Shown piece by piece: positions 11,280-22,459 of a DNA stretch of 64,000 nt (within the stretch, counting starts at the first letter, position 1; each line of letters starts with the position of its first letter). The notes beneath the pieces were generated by a model. It did not search any database and was not told where the DNA came from. It saw nothing but the letters and a program-made list of their open reading frames with translations. Made by a program: the position numbers and the translations under genes. Source of the stretch: Ashinkailepas kermadecensis (lineage: Eukaryota; Arthropoda; Thecostraca; Neolepadidae); assembly GCA_034440615.1 (NCBI GenBank), contig JAOTOM010005104.1:682001-746000 (forward strand). Reading direction: 5' to 3'.

Positions 11280-12206
11280 CAAGGAGTGAGTCCCAGATCC
11301 TTCATCCGTAATAGAAGAGCAGCACATGTGAAGTGCTGTAAACAGAGTGGGTATCGTCGCAGCCATAGCGAAGAAAAGCAGCTACTGTACCTGACGCACA
11401 ACCTGTACAAATCGCTGGACTCTGGACATGACTTTACTGCCATCTATATCGATATTTCCCGCTATTTTGATAAGATCTGGCACAAAAGGCTCCTCTTCAA
11501 ATGCAAAAATAAATTCGGACTTACTGACTTACTCCATGACGGGTTATAATCATATCTACTAAACAGAAGATAACGAGTACGGATCGGTGATGCTTTTTCA
11601 ACTACCGAAATTATAAATACGGGATGTCCACAAGGTTCTCTCCTAGGTCCCTTATTATCACTAATGTATCTTGACGGACTTTCAAAACGTATATCACATG
11701 ACATTCTCTTATTCGCTGATAACACTTCGCTTTATGCCGCTCACACGACTGTCAACATTAACGCTGTGCAACGGACACTTCAACGTGACTTAGACGAAAT
11801 ACATAAATATGGCCAAGAATGGGCAATCACCTTCAACACTTCGAAAACAATTCAACAAACATTTCCGCACAAACGTCAGCACAACCCGCCAGCACTAATA
11901 TTTGGAGGCGATAGCATACCAATACATGACACACATACCCATCTCGGACTTACCCTGTCCCAAGATCTTCACTTTCACGAGCACATGAACATAATTTGCA
12001 AACAAATTAACAGGGCACTTGGTCCACTGTATCCTATTGCAAAATATATACCCAGACCGATTCTAGACCAGATATACACCACATACATCACACCTCACTT
12101 TGATTATTGTGATGTTATTTACGACGGACAAATTACGATCCAAGATGCAACACGACTAGAGACTACAAGCCAGAGCAGGACGGCTAGTAACCGCGATACT
12201 CTTTAG
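11280..12206 (+). pseudogene. Reverse transcriptase core of the CR1/Jockey-like element
   Basis: Motif A appears as FTAIYIDISRYFDKIWH (about 11433-11483), with the first catalytic Asp. Motif B is TGCPQGSLLGPLL (about 11620-11660). Motif C is LFADNTSLYA (11709-11738). The usual FADD has become FADN: codon 11721-11723 is AAC, so a catalytic Asp is lost. In-frame stops lie at 11547 and 11571. Thumb motifs HLGLTLSQDLHFHEHM and ITPHFDYCDVIYDG follow to about 12140, and near 12170 the frame shifts to that of the next entry. Known of the family: this enzyme copies element RNA at a nicked target. Confidence 0.9.
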
Positions 12207-12209
12207 ATC

Positions 12210-12912
12210 ATCTACTGACAAAATTCGACCCGACCTAGGATGGACCTCACTATATACCAGACGACGCATACACAAGCTGATACTTTATCATAAATTAAGC
12301 GACTCAGAACAGAACACACCAAACTATATCAGTACTATCATACCTCAAACACGTGTGCACGAAATAGGTATGGAACTCCGTAACGCCAGCCATCACACAG
12401 TAGCTGCAAACCATACATCATCCTTTAAAAAATCGTTCTTCCCAGCTACTGGACGTCTTTGGAACAGCCTAAGCGAAATCACACGCTGTCTCCCCCACAT
12501 CTCCTTCACAAAAGCGATTACGCAGCAGTTCGGTGTGCCCAGTCCACCAAAATTCTACACTTTTGGATCAAGGAAAGGCAACTCCCTTCATACCAGACTT
12601 CGGGTTGATATGTCTCATCTAAACTCCCATCTATTTCGAATTCAAAAACGTGCATCTCCCGAATGTTCTTGCGGCTGCCAAAACGAAAATGTCCGGCACC
12701 TAATTCTAGATTGTCCAAATCACATTGACCCTCGAAATAAACTATTCAACAACATTTCACATCATCTCTGCCAGAATTTTTCAAAATTCCAGCCACTAAC
12801 CAAGCTTCGTATCCTGCTACATGGGGACGGATTGAGTGAAAACGACGGTTGGGTGGTGCTTTGCCATTTTCACAACTTTTTATTCGAAACCCATAGATTT
12901 GACATGAACTAA
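12210..12912 (+). pseudogene. C-terminal domain of the CR1/Jockey-like ORF2
   Basis: In the +1 frame after the break, SLYTRRRIHKLILYHKL (about 12250) is followed by RLWNSLSEITR, NSLHTRLRVDMSHLNSHLF and the Cys/His segment CSCGCQNENVRHLILDC (about 12667-12720), ending at a TAA at about 12912. This tail is widespread in animal non-LTR elements; its Cys/His cluster resembles a zinc knuckle, presumably for nucleic-acid binding. The frame from 12355 to the stop is intact for 185 codons, so decay is uneven along the element. Confidence 0.85.
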
Positions 12913-13631
12913 CATTGCTAACCAGTTAATAATGGCCTAAATTTGCACTAAATTGGGGTCGCGACCCATGCTGGATTGGGCGGTGACTTCACAGATGATC
13001 TGTGGCGTCGGCGGTTAGGGATATATCAGAAAATATTCGATTGAGAAGAGTGTGCTAATGTTTAAATTTTGCTACAGTGTCAATCCACAACTTCAGATAG
13101 GTGCCATGATTTAAGCACCGAGTGCTTTTGCACCACTCTGAGAGAATGTCCAACAGAACTGTAAGATGATTGCAATACACGTTATGATGATGATGATGAA
13201 GTGCACGTAGCAGCGATCAGATCGGGTAATTTTGACACACAATATCTTCAGCTTACGTGAGCAGCATTAAGTAGGACTTGTTTTCGAATTATTGTGCAGT
13301 AGAGTTACGGGACTCATGTAGACACTTCTCACCCACTCGGTAAAGTCCAGTTTACCGACGAGCTCAATCCTTTCCCAAAGAAGCCCTGGCATGGCGGGAA
13401 CAAAGCTCGTTTTGATTTGTGTTGAAGAATAACTCTGCTGTAGGCAAGGGCATTGCATTCATGTATTTTGCTGTCGAATTATGAGTGACGCAAAGTTTAT
13501 TTATTTCTTGACATTTGGTAATACGGAATACTTAGAACATATGTAAATCCTTCGGTTTATCGGTCGAAATCCCGGGCGGTTCCGTTCGGTGTCTGGTACC
13601 TAAACTTGCTTTGCAATAGATCGACTCAATT

Positions 13632-13842
13632 TTCACCTCCGCCCTTAGGGGGCCGCGGTAGCTCAGTTGGTAGAGCGTCGGACTCTTGATCGAAAGATCG
13701 TGGGTTCGAATCCCACAACCGACGGAATTTACCGAGTCCACCCGCGACCAATCGGCGTGAGAGGTTGGCGACGCTATATAACCTAGCGGTTGAATGCGTC
13801 GTAAAAGAACCCAAGGTTCTTCTTCTTCACCTCCGTCCTTAG
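13632..13842 (+). mobile_element. tRNA-Lys-headed SINE with 17-bp target-site duplication
   Basis: TTCACCTCCGCCCTTAG at 13632-13648 recurs with one mismatch at 13826-13842. The 177-bp insert has box A TAGCTCAGTTGG (13659-13670) with a perfect GCTC/GAGC D stem, and box B GGTTCGAATCC (13703-13713) with a perfect GTGGG/CCCAC T stem. The anticodon loop CTCTTGA suggests Lys(CUU). The acceptor and anticodon stems are broken, so it is not a functional tRNA. The body (CGCGACCAATCGGCGTGAGA...ATATAACCTAGCGGTTGA) is nearly the same as in the Val-headed SINE at 5961, although the head differs. Confidence 0.93.
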
Positions 13843-13844
13843 AG

Positions 13845-14425
13845 ATAAAAACTAAGATCTCACTTTCTCACCCTTTCGCAATGGAGCAACCATCAATGCC
13901 TTGATTAATACGGCGCTAACCAAGATACCATCCTGAATTTACATCGAACAGATCCTGAAGCACTCAGCGAATTCCAACAAACGGCCATTGCCAGAGAATA
14001 AGCAAGTAGTCTCATTTGCACAACTCGACCTGATTATTCGACATGTGTATATGGTAAACGCTCCGAACGAACGCATCACATTGTTGAAATTCGATCCGAT
14101 CCCAATTTGTATTTACTTGGTCTGTCCATGTAAGCAAGGTAACCCAGATAGATAAGGAGAACGACTGAAACCGGTAATCCGAAGCAACGTCCATAGAGGG
14201 AAACGTTCTGTTTTTATTTCTCAGCTTGAAGACGCAATTGTGCAGTGCAAACGTCACAGTTGGCGAGACCGTGTACAACACATTTGTCACAGTTGGAACG
14301 TGTTGGCTAGGAAGCGGATCTCTAGCGAATTTCCGTCACAAGCTAACCAGCATCAACTTCCAGCGCACCGAGACGAGCAATTCCTTAACAGTTTCCCAAT
14401 TTCCACCATTTAGGTGTTGGTGGCT
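13845..14425. other. Unassigned DNA
   Basis: No recognisable gene, repeat or RNA structure. Confidence 0.45.
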
Positions 14426-14625
14426 GGTCCGGCCAACACCGGACGGTTCCGGCACCGCCAGGGGCCCGTCGGTGGCTGGAGCGCGACCAACACCGAACGG
14501 TGGGCCGCTGGCTGGAACGCGACCAACACCGAATGGTCCCGGCACCGCCAGGGGCCCGTCGGTGGCTGGAGCGCGACCAACACCGAACGGCTTGGGCACC
14601 GCTAGATACTCGTCGTTGGCTGGAC
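14420..14625. repeat. GC-rich minisatellite, 90-bp higher-order unit with 54/36 spacing
   Basis: GACCAACACCGAACGG-type blocks begin at 14431, 14485, 14521 and 14575, a spacing of 54, 36 and 54 bases. The longer interval also carries GGCACCGCCAGGGGCCCGTC. The pattern is two copies of a 90-bp unit, the last one decaying after 14600. Confidence 0.8.
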
Positions 14626-15129
14626 GGGCACACTGGTACCGATGTTGGTCACGCTGTGAACTGAGTAGATGCGAGCCCCCAGGAGCAAGGGATCCTGTTC
14701 AGAACAGTTTGTATTATGTATGCGGTGGCTAGATTATAGGACTGGTGCTAAGGTGAATCAATATTTGCAGACGTGGGTGAAGCAGCATTGCGGGTGGCGT
14801 TGCACTGGCAATGCCACATATCCACTAGTAACTATGCATCCAGTAAGGACGGCGGGTCACCTCAGCAATGCTAACGTACGGACACCACGGTAAATATGCC
14901 ATGCCAGGCAAGGCACGGTGGCAGTGCATTTCAACGTAACATGAATGATGGGGATATAAGCGTCGGAACGTTTGCGAAAAGCTCGGATAGGAGCCGTGTG
15001 ATGTGGCCATGTGGTCATGTGGCCATGTGTCATGTCATCAGCCGTGTCATTTGTTTTTAGTTTCTCCGTTTGAAATACGAATTATTGCTATGATTATTAC
15101 GAAATCAATTGCAGCCAACAACTTAGGAG

Positions 15130-15134
<5 letters not shown>
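14626..15134. other. Unassigned DNA
   Basis: Short GTGGCCATGTGGTCATGTGGCC direct repeats occur near 15003-15025. No gene-like signal is visible. Confidence 0.45.

Positions 15135-15199
<65 letters not shown>
15135..15199. repeat. (TA)n microsatellite, about 33 units
   Basis: Uninterrupted TA dinucleotides; the run is long enough to be unstable and prone to cruciform formation. Confidence 0.97.
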
Positions 15200-15201
<2 letters not shown>

Positions 15202-15785
15202 CATACAACGTTATCAGCTATTCACGCCAATGGGAAATGCGATAAAGAAATTAACAACGTATATGTGTGCAAGCAGACATCCGGATGCATTCTTCATGTT
15301 CAAGGAGAAAGAGCTGTGATAATCGAACTCACTGTGCATTGCACTCACCTGTACGTTGATGGTGAGTTTAGATGCAAGCTAGGTTAGTTGATAATGGGCG
15401 TTCATATTCATGTTGAATAAGCAGAAGAACATAATTTAGTAACAGAGGAATTGTGCTTGTGCTTCATCTATATCAAGCAGCTCCATTGTGACACGGAATT
15501 CGATCAGCTTGTTAATGTCGTCGACTGGCCCTTTCACCGAAGTGTGTGCATCCACTGTGTACATGTCAATCGTGGAGCACATCTCAACAACCATGGACGG
15601 AGGAACGGATGTTTCCGAGCCATGTTGTATTGCAAAGTCAACCAGGAATAATTACACTTGTTCACGACGATAATGTGATGACAGCCGTGGATGCACTCCG
15701 GCACGTGAGTTGTACAGTGAACGGAGTTCCCGTGTGCCCGGACCATGCGCAGACCTCGCGAGCCAATACGCCGCAATCATGTGCG
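15200..15785. other. Unassigned DNA
   Basis: Short overlapping frames only; no recognisable content. Confidence 0.45.
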
Positions 15786-15786
15786 G

Positions 15787-16375
15787 CGTCCACCATCCAC
15801 AACAATGAGATCACGTGTGGCATCCACCATCCACGGCAATGAGATCACGTGTGGCATCCACCATCCACGGCAATGAGATCACGTGTGGCATCCACCATCC
15901 ACCATATCGAGACCACGTGCTGCCTTCACCATCCACCACATCGAGATCACGTGTGGCATCCACCATCCGCCACATCGAGACCACGTGTGGCATTGACCAT
16001 CCACCACATCGAGACCATGTGTGGCACCCACCATCCACCACATCGAGACCACGTGTGGCACCCACCATCCACCACATCGAGACCACGTGTGGCACCCACC
16101 ATCCACCACATCGAGACCACCTGTGGCATCCACCATCCACCACATCAAAACCACGTGTGGCATCCACCATCCACCACATCGAAACCACGTGTGGCATCCA
16201 CCATCCACCACATCGAGACCACGTGTGGCACCCACCATCCACCAAATCGAGACCACGTGCTGCCTTCACCATCCACCACAATGAGACCACGTGCAGCCTT
16301 CACCATCCACCACATCGAGACCACGTGTAGCCTTCACCATCCACCATATCGAGACCACGCGAGGGCTTCACCCTC
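15787..16375. repeat. 34-bp minisatellite, about 17 units
   Basis: The unit is approximately CATCGAGACCACGTGTGG followed by CACCCACCATCCACCA. Starts at 16041 and 16075 are exactly 34 bases apart. The first units carry CAATGAGATCACG and the last ones TGCTGCCTTCACC. Each unit contains CACGTG or a one-base variant (E-box core). The frames over it are open on both strands but change frame each unit. Confidence 0.95.
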
Positions 16376-16501
16376 TGACAAGCCTGAACCGCGTACGGGC
16401 CTCGATATGAATGACGCCGGGGACCTGTCTCTCCATTGCATCTGCACTATGCTTAGGTCCCACAGTCGGTCATCTTGGAACCACATGCGCATAGCTCACA
16501 G

Positions 16502-16870
16502 ATGTCGGCAAACAAACGTGCTAAAGATTGCTTCAAATGGTTCACCTGTCTCCTACTGTATGTTGTCCTCGACAACATGTCGGCAACAAACGTGTTAAAG
16601 ATTGCTTCAAATGGTTCACCTGTCTCCGACTGTATGTTGTCCTCGCCAACATGTCGGCAACAAACGTGTTAAAGATTGCTTCAAATGGTTCACCTGTTCC
16701 GACTGTATGTTGTCTCGCCAACATGTCGGCAACAAACGTGTTACAGATTGCTTCAAGTGGTTCACCTGTCTCCTACTGTATGTTGTCCTCGACAACATGT
16801 CGGCAACAAACGTGTTAAAGATTGCTTCAAATGGTTCACCTGTCTCCGACTGTATGTTGTCCTCGCCAAC
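16502..16870. repeat. ~74-bp tandem repeat, five units
   Basis: ATGTCGGCAACAAACGTG starts units at about 16502, 16576, 16650, 16722 and 16796. Each unit continues with TTAAAGATTGCTTC, AATGGTTCACCTGTC and TGTATGTTGTCCTCG. Unit 3 is two bases shorter. The units are highly similar, so the amplification is recent. Confidence 0.93.
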
Positions 16871-17143
16871 ACGGAGCGCAGCCGCTTGGCTCTCTCCAAG
16901 CGGTCGGCAGCATTTCTCCCGAATGTGAGAGACTCGGAGGCCCTCGTGTCGACCTTGGTCGGTCTGCTGGTATTCACGCTCGGAAGCTTTGTACTCTGCC
17001 TTTATGTCGGCGGCTTTGACTTGCATTTGCAAAAGGATGAGGAGAGTCACTAGAAGATGAATGTCATCAGATGACGCAGGGGCGCGCAACAAATCAACAT
17101 CGGCGGGTCCAAGTGGCGCTCGGAAGTCAGGTCCGGCTAGCAT
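16860..17143 (-). other. Candidate open segment next to the 74-bp array
   Basis: On the minus strand the frame is open from 17143 through 16860 and on into the array. Outside the array it reads as an even, stop-free peptide with a helical, charged segment (LLILLQMQVKAADIKAEYKA, EYQQTDQGRHEGL). It could be a decayed gag or coiled-coil fragment, but I recognise no family and the opposite strand is also open, so this is weak. Confidence 0.2.
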
Positions 17144-17144
17144 T

Positions 17145-18300
17145 TTGTGATATTTACACGGCGGTTGTTAACACATGGACACGATGGGAGGTCCTCATGG
17201 AACCCAGAGTCCTCATGTAGTTAGTGCTACCGGAACGGAATATCGTGCCCCCTCAGAATTGGCGGAGATTCCGTAACAAACCCGAAAAATACTGCGGCGA
17301 CTGACATAGGCAGCAATACATGGGTGTAACGTTTGCCGGTTCCGGGGTGAGGGTGGCGTGTGACCCCACCCAGTTTTGAAAAATAGCATGTGTTGTTCTT
17401 TCCAGCTTTGCTTTGCGAAAAGTTTCATGATCCCCAATTCCCTCATATATCTAACCCCTCTCCCCCAAAAGAATAAAAAGGAGATGTTCTATATTCGTTG
17501 TTAAAGTATACTAACTAATCATGTAAGTTATAATAATATTTGACATGATTTACAAGCCAGTAGGCTTAGCACTGCTTCACAGGCTGTGTATACTAAGCAC
17601 GTTGAATAGGGCTCCGAATCGCGTAAGTGTGCAAGCACAGTTGAGGCACGTTTGGCAAAATCGCGATTGTTGGCACGGCACCGATCGGTTTTGGGATAAT
17701 ATGCTATGCTATCCCCTTAGCTTAAAAAAAGGAGTTACGCCGACGCAGCGATGTATCTCGTGTTGAGCAGAACAGTCCACGGGGTCCGCTGTTGCTCATG
17801 GCTCTGTGTTTCTTTCTGTGCGGGATTCATGTTTCCGCACAGAGCAACTTAACCCAGACAACATCTGGATGCGCAAAACAATTCTTCCCCCACCGAGATA
17901 GATATGGAGGAAGTGAGTAAGTGTTCTCTTCTTGCGTGAAGGGACCAAAATTGAAATTGTGGCTCAGGTTTTTCACATAATACTACACCTACATCCTGTT
18001 ATAAAAGCACACTGGGCTGCAGAAGTCACTCGGTGTCATCATGTGGCAATTAAGATTTAGTGTTGCGACTTATTAAGCAGGTTAATAACTAGTATGTACC
18101 TGATATATAATACGGAGTATGCAACACTTGACTGTCCACCTGAATATTTGATACAGTATATGAATATTGTCAGATGAATTAATGTCAGTGAATACAAATG
18201 GGTGAAATGAACTGGAATAGGACTCCTCAATGGAGAATAACATAACTTCAGATGCACGAGAGTAAACTAGCCAGAAAAAGTTAGCGAATGTAGTCGCAGG
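17145..18300. other. Unassigned DNA
   Basis: A short hairpin, CTGTGCGG / CCGCACAG, lies near 17815-17845. No gene-like signal is visible. Confidence 0.45.
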
Positions 18301-18301
18301 G

Positions 18302-18327
18302 TGACGTCAGTCGCACGACTGACGTCA
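18302..18327. promoter_or_regulatory. Paired TGACGTCA palindromes (CRE-like) within a hairpin
   Basis: TGACGTCA is perfect at 18302-18309 and at 18320-18327. The interval forms a hairpin, GACGTCAGTCG / CGACTGACGTC, with a two-base loop. TGACGTCA is the canonical CREB/ATF binding site; two copies so close are unlikely by chance, but no promoter can be assigned. The repeated GTCAGTC suggests a local duplication as an alternative origin. Confidence 0.35.
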
Positions 18328-18343
18328 GTCAGTCGTGATTTCA

Positions 18344-18925
18344 TCAACATAGTGACGACACTTTTGGAGAGGATAATTTATTCTGGGTGGTATCTGGCCT
18401 TACTCGACGAGCATTTTCAGATGACACCTCTTTCGTTTTTGTGCGACGCTTAGTTTGGAGACTAGAGGGGGTATGTAATGCCCCCCCCTGAGACGGGGTA
18501 TGAGGACCTGACCGGAAAGACGGGTTAAGGAGGAACGCCGGCCTCGATGGAAATGATAGTGCGAAAGAGGTGTGATAGTGGGAAATTATAAGGTTAGTGC
18601 GTTTAAAAAAATCAAGAACCTTGATAGCCTTAAGGCGGGTTGGTAGGCAATGGAATTTAAATGTTCGTGCAAAAATGGTTATATTTGAACTCAATATATA
18701 ATTTCCTCTTGGTTGAATGACACTCTGGGCCTTCGAGCTTGCAGTGCTAGAGAGCGAGACAGACCTACAGTACCGCCAGTTTACAGCAGTGCTTTCAGGA
18801 CAGACCTCCAGTGCCGCTGTTAGGGGGCTAGTAATGTCAGTACGGCCTTCATGTGTAGTGGGTGAAGCATACAGGGAGTAACAGCCTGCATTTTGTACCC
18901 AGTTTACAGCATAAGTTTGTTCCAT
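18344..18925 (-). CDS. Hypothetical 193-codon open frame, doubtful
   Basis: An unbroken frame starts at an ATG at 18925 and stops at 18344. I recognise no domain. The predicted product has Ser/Thr-rich stretches, a middle hydrophobic-basic segment and a Lys/Arg-rich C-terminal third (TKRRTKTKEV). It is one of the longest frames outside tandem arrays here, which is why it is listed. There is no homologous copy in the window, no evident promoter or poly-A signal, and the composition is close to its surroundings. It may be chance or an exon fragment. Confidence 0.15.
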   Translation of the reverse strand: MEQTYAVNWVQNAGCYSLYASPTTHEGRTDITSPLTAALEVCPESTAVNWRYCRSVSLSSTASSKAQSVIQPRGNYILSSNITIFARTFKFHCLPTRLKAIKVLDFFKRTNLIISHYHTSFALSFPSRPAFLLNPSFRSGPHTPSQGGALHTPSSLQTKRRTKTKEVSSENARRVRPDTTQNKLSSPKVSSLC

Positions 18926-18929
18926 GCTG

Positions 18930-19800
18930 TTTTTCTTTGTACATATAGTTGCGCCTATGATTGACCAAAGAACATGTCAATGATCTGACACACAATGTGG
19001 TATGGATGGCCTCAGAAAAAAGTTGTGACGACTGCACATTGGGGCTAGAAATTCACCCAGTGCAGGGTCTGCCGTGAACACGTTTTTCTTGTAGAAATAA
19101 CACCACGCCGGCAATTTGCAGTGCACCTTTTGCCGTCGTGGCGTTCTGCATTAGAAGACGAGACAGGTAGATGTAAATGTGTGACCTTTGCAGTGGACCT
19201 TTGCATATGTGTGTCCCGACATCCATGCAGCTATGTATGCTGGTCGTTGATATTCCCTAAGCTGGATGGGATAGTTGTAAAGCTGACAAGACTGCCGACC
19301 CTACCAGGTTCAATGAGGTATGTTTCTAAACATATACTAGCAAACCGGGTTATACTCGTTGCTTCCCATGCAATGCATTATATTATGTCTTGAAGTCAGA
19401 TCAAGGTCCTGCAGTTTGATTATTGCATGAAGTTCGGTGATGAGTACGGAAGCCTTGACATTTTTGTCGTCCCCACTGCTCAGAACCGAAGGCCACCGTC
19501 TAGCGAAGTGTTGAGATGCAAGGAAAGGGTAATCCGCAACCTATTGGGACACGTTTGAGTTACATCGCCAGACAACTTAAGCGACGAAATATTGTTCCCA
19601 CCAAACCACGTTTAGCAATACGGATGCAAGTTGTTAAACTTGGCTTCTTCTACAGTTGTCAAACCTTCCTCGGCAGAGGAAGGTTCTGGCACCAGATGCT
19701 TGTAGGTATGTTTGCATAAACACATGTATTATGTATATATGTACCATGTATGCATGCATGTACGCATGGATGTACATATGCATGCACATGGGTGACCTGG
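18930..19800. other. Unassigned DNA
   Basis: ATGC/ATGT-rich stretch at about 19730-19790; otherwise nothing recognisable. Confidence 0.45.
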
Positions 19801-19802
19801 TA

Positions 19803-20050
19803 TGGTGGCAATGAGGCTGGGGTGATGGCACAAGAAGGAATAACAAGGCGTACTCTGTGCCGCATTCAGTGCTCTCTCTCTCTCTCTCTGACAATTCAAC
19901 GACAATTAAATATCCTGGTATGCATGCATGTATCCAAAGACATGCTTGTATGTAGGTATGTATATGTGTGTGCAAATAGGTGGCAATGAGGCTGGGAAGA
20001 TAGCACAAGAAGGAATAATAAGGCGTGCTTTGGACTGCAATCAGTGTTCT
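19803..20050. repeat. Direct duplication of ~70 bp, offset ~174 bp
   Basis: GGTGGCAATGAGGCTGGG followed by GCACAAGAAGGAATAA and AAGGCGT occurs at about 19805 and again at about 19979, with few differences. A short (CT)n run (about 19870-19889) and ATGCATGCATGTAT repeats separate the copies. Confidence 0.75.
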
Positions 20051-20054
20051 TGAT

Positions 20055-22130
20055 TGGAAGGGAAATTGCGATAAACCTCATTAGGCAAGGAAGGTATGGT
20101 CCGAATAATGTAATTAGCTGCTTTTCCAGATTAGCTGAAGGCGAATACAATACTGTCATTTGTGATACGTGAGCAGCGGAACTTTCGAATACGATGCGAT
20201 TAGGGACACTTGCGAAATTATTGCTAAGCTTTTCGGATGTATTGGTAGGTCAGAAGCTGGCAGCAACATGTCAGAGCAATATGCTAGTAAGTAGTCCTGA
20301 TCGCAGCGTATTCGGAAGTTTCAGTATTCATACAAACGGGGTATTTGTTTCCAATTTTATTCACGGCGATTGGCTGCTTTGCCTCGATGGTTCTGAATTA
20401 ACCTGAGCTGCACGTTCTTTCGTGCACTCAGTTGTGCACGACTGAGGTGAGGTGTTGGATCGGTGGAGGTGAAGAGTAAGTATTCCAGGTGGCTGTTGGA
20501 GGGTTTGGCGGGCCTCTTGGTTCGCTAGTCACGTTGCCAGTCCTCCGGAGTGCTCTCTGCAGAAGGCGACGTAACGGCAACCTCAGGGACCTGTGGCGGC
20601 GAGTAAACGTGGTTTGCCGCTCTGAGGTCTGAGGCACGGAACATAGGTTCACTGCATTATTTTCTGCATATATGCCAATATTTTTTTCGAGTCTTTTAGT
20701 CAGTGACGATGTAGCAAGGGTGAAAACTGTCCTGCATGGAGCACTGCCCTGCCTACACTACACTACAATGCTCAACACGAAGGCAGAGTTAAATATGTGG
20801 TCCCGCCTCCCTCCAAGTAGAGGATCTTCCCGCCATGTGTGAAGAATCCCATTGGGCGGTTGTAGGTGTACATCAATTTTTGTGACATTTTAGTATTATC
20901 ACTGTGGCGTTATGATGGCCTTCGCCAAATTCCCGCATGTCCACAGGATAGGGGGAGGGGGAGGTAGCGAGACGGTTTTCAGTGAACTCTTTTCATGCAG
21001 CGCCATTGCCATATACCTAAATGTTGAATTATCCGACGTCAAAGAGGACGCATCTCCCGTCCCTTGGGGAAAACATGACTTCAAAAACGTTCTCCCCACA
21101 CCGGGTACAAAATCTTTATCCGACCACTACTTCTCGCGCCATATATGTGAAGAACCATAAGTTGTCGAGTTATATTTTTTTTTTGGGGGGGTATCTTGGC
21201 ACCTCAATGCTTCCCTTGGCCAAATGTTGAGTTGGATCCCGCCAATATTTGAACTAAAACAGCCTAAAGTAAATTATAAAGCCAAGTTCAGACTTGGAAA
21301 GGGCAGTTGATGTGAAGATGATGTTGATATCACCCCTCGCAGCTTGGAGGGTGGTTAATTTGACACTCCTGATATTTGCACAGGAGGACCCGTGAACCGC
21401 TAAAGGTACTGCTTTACAATTTTGCACAGCTTCCTGTACCACAATGCACACATTTGGTCGAAATATTGCGTTCTTGGCTCTTGAGATAGCGGAGTTCGCG
21501 TAGATCAATGTCAGCTCACGACCTCGTCTCAATCTGATTCTGATATGCACGTGTAGATATTTCTGCGTAAACAAACCATCAAAATGCATTGAAAAATGAA
21601 ATATGGGTGCATATAAAAACGATTAAAGACAAATGTAAGCATACGAAATATGACCTTAGATGATGTCCCTATGGCACATGTAGGGCTGAAGTAGAAAATG
21701 TTTCCTTCCGCATAGCATTGCTACTAATCAATAAGCTTGAAAACCTCGATTGGTGGTGTCAAGTTTTGTTATCTAATGCTGTGCCAGTTTTTTTTAAATT
21801 CATTATCAAGTACGGTCACTGAGATATGACTGAAACGTCCCGAAGCTGCATTTATTCCAGGAGCTCCAGGGCCTAATATTCAAACTATTACGAACAAAAT
21901 GACTATTTCGGGGTAATTTTGCACGCCGAATTTATTTATTATATGAAGGGGATTCTCGCATATGATTTTGGAAACGATTTGGAAATGCTGAATTAATTAT
22001 TTTATTTTGTGACGTTGTAAACATTTTATTCTTCATGTGTGTTTTTAAAACGAGTTCCACGAGTTACTTATCATAAAAATCCAGCTTTATGGAACGATTT
22101 TAACCGATTATTTAACGTACACATATATAC
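20055..22130. other. Unassigned DNA
   Basis: No coding signal, no strong repeats. Two short G-rich tracts occur (near 20948 and 21185). Confidence 0.45.
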
Positions 22131-22300
22131 TGGCACGGATGCCTGCTGCCCACGTCCTCGACCATGCCTGACCGTTACAAACTGCTATCCCAGCCGGAGG
22201 CGTAATTAGCGAGCGTGTGGAGTGACCCGACCCGCTGCGTCAAGATGGGGAGACGTTTGCAGCCAAGTGCTCTATCGACTGAGCTGTCAGGCGGCAATTT
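22120..22300 (-). mobile_element. tRNA-derived SINE, second family, minus strand
   Basis: The reverse complement has a tRNA-like head: TGACAGCTCAGTCGATAGAG as box A region and GGCTGCAAACG as anticodon arm, resembling tRNA-Cys(GCA). The B box is degenerate. Downstream of it the body reads GCTCGCTAATTACGCCTCC, GGGATAGCAG and CAGGCAT, which aligns to the plus-strand copy at 24465-24640 (CTTGCTGATTATGCCTCC, GGGATGGTCAG). I did not find a clear target-site duplication, so boundaries are approximate. Confidence 0.6.
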
Positions 22301-22459
22301 AATACAAAACACAAAGAACCTCACACAACCCTCTACAAAAGCGCACCATGCGACGCTGAACATTAGCCGTCTTCCATACAGCTACTATCGGAAAGGACTG
22401 TACATGACCGGGAGGCACACAGACTCGCTGTCGCCTAAAACAGAGGAGGTTCCACTCCG

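Larger units (their letters stand above)
11165..13205 (+). mobile_element. CR1/Jockey-like non-LTR retrotransposon, 5'-truncated, decayed
   Basis: It contains reverse transcriptase from the palm motif A region to the thumb, then a C-terminal domain with Cys-rich tail, then a 3' untranslated part. The 3' end carries a short ATGATGATGATGA run (about 13185-13200), as in CR1/L2-type elements that end in a short tandem repeat instead of poly-A. No endonuclease is present, so the insertion is 5'-truncated. Two stops and a frameshift show that it is dead. It begins soon after the 158-bp array; the exact 5' boundary is not visible. Confidence 0.85.

Noticed and set aside
13653..13727. Functional tRNA-Lys gene
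   Set aside because: Acceptor and anticodon stems do not pair and the sequence continues into a SINE body flanked by a duplication.
15787..16375. CRISPR array
   Set aside because: The units are contiguous and lack unique spacers; the context is eukaryotic.
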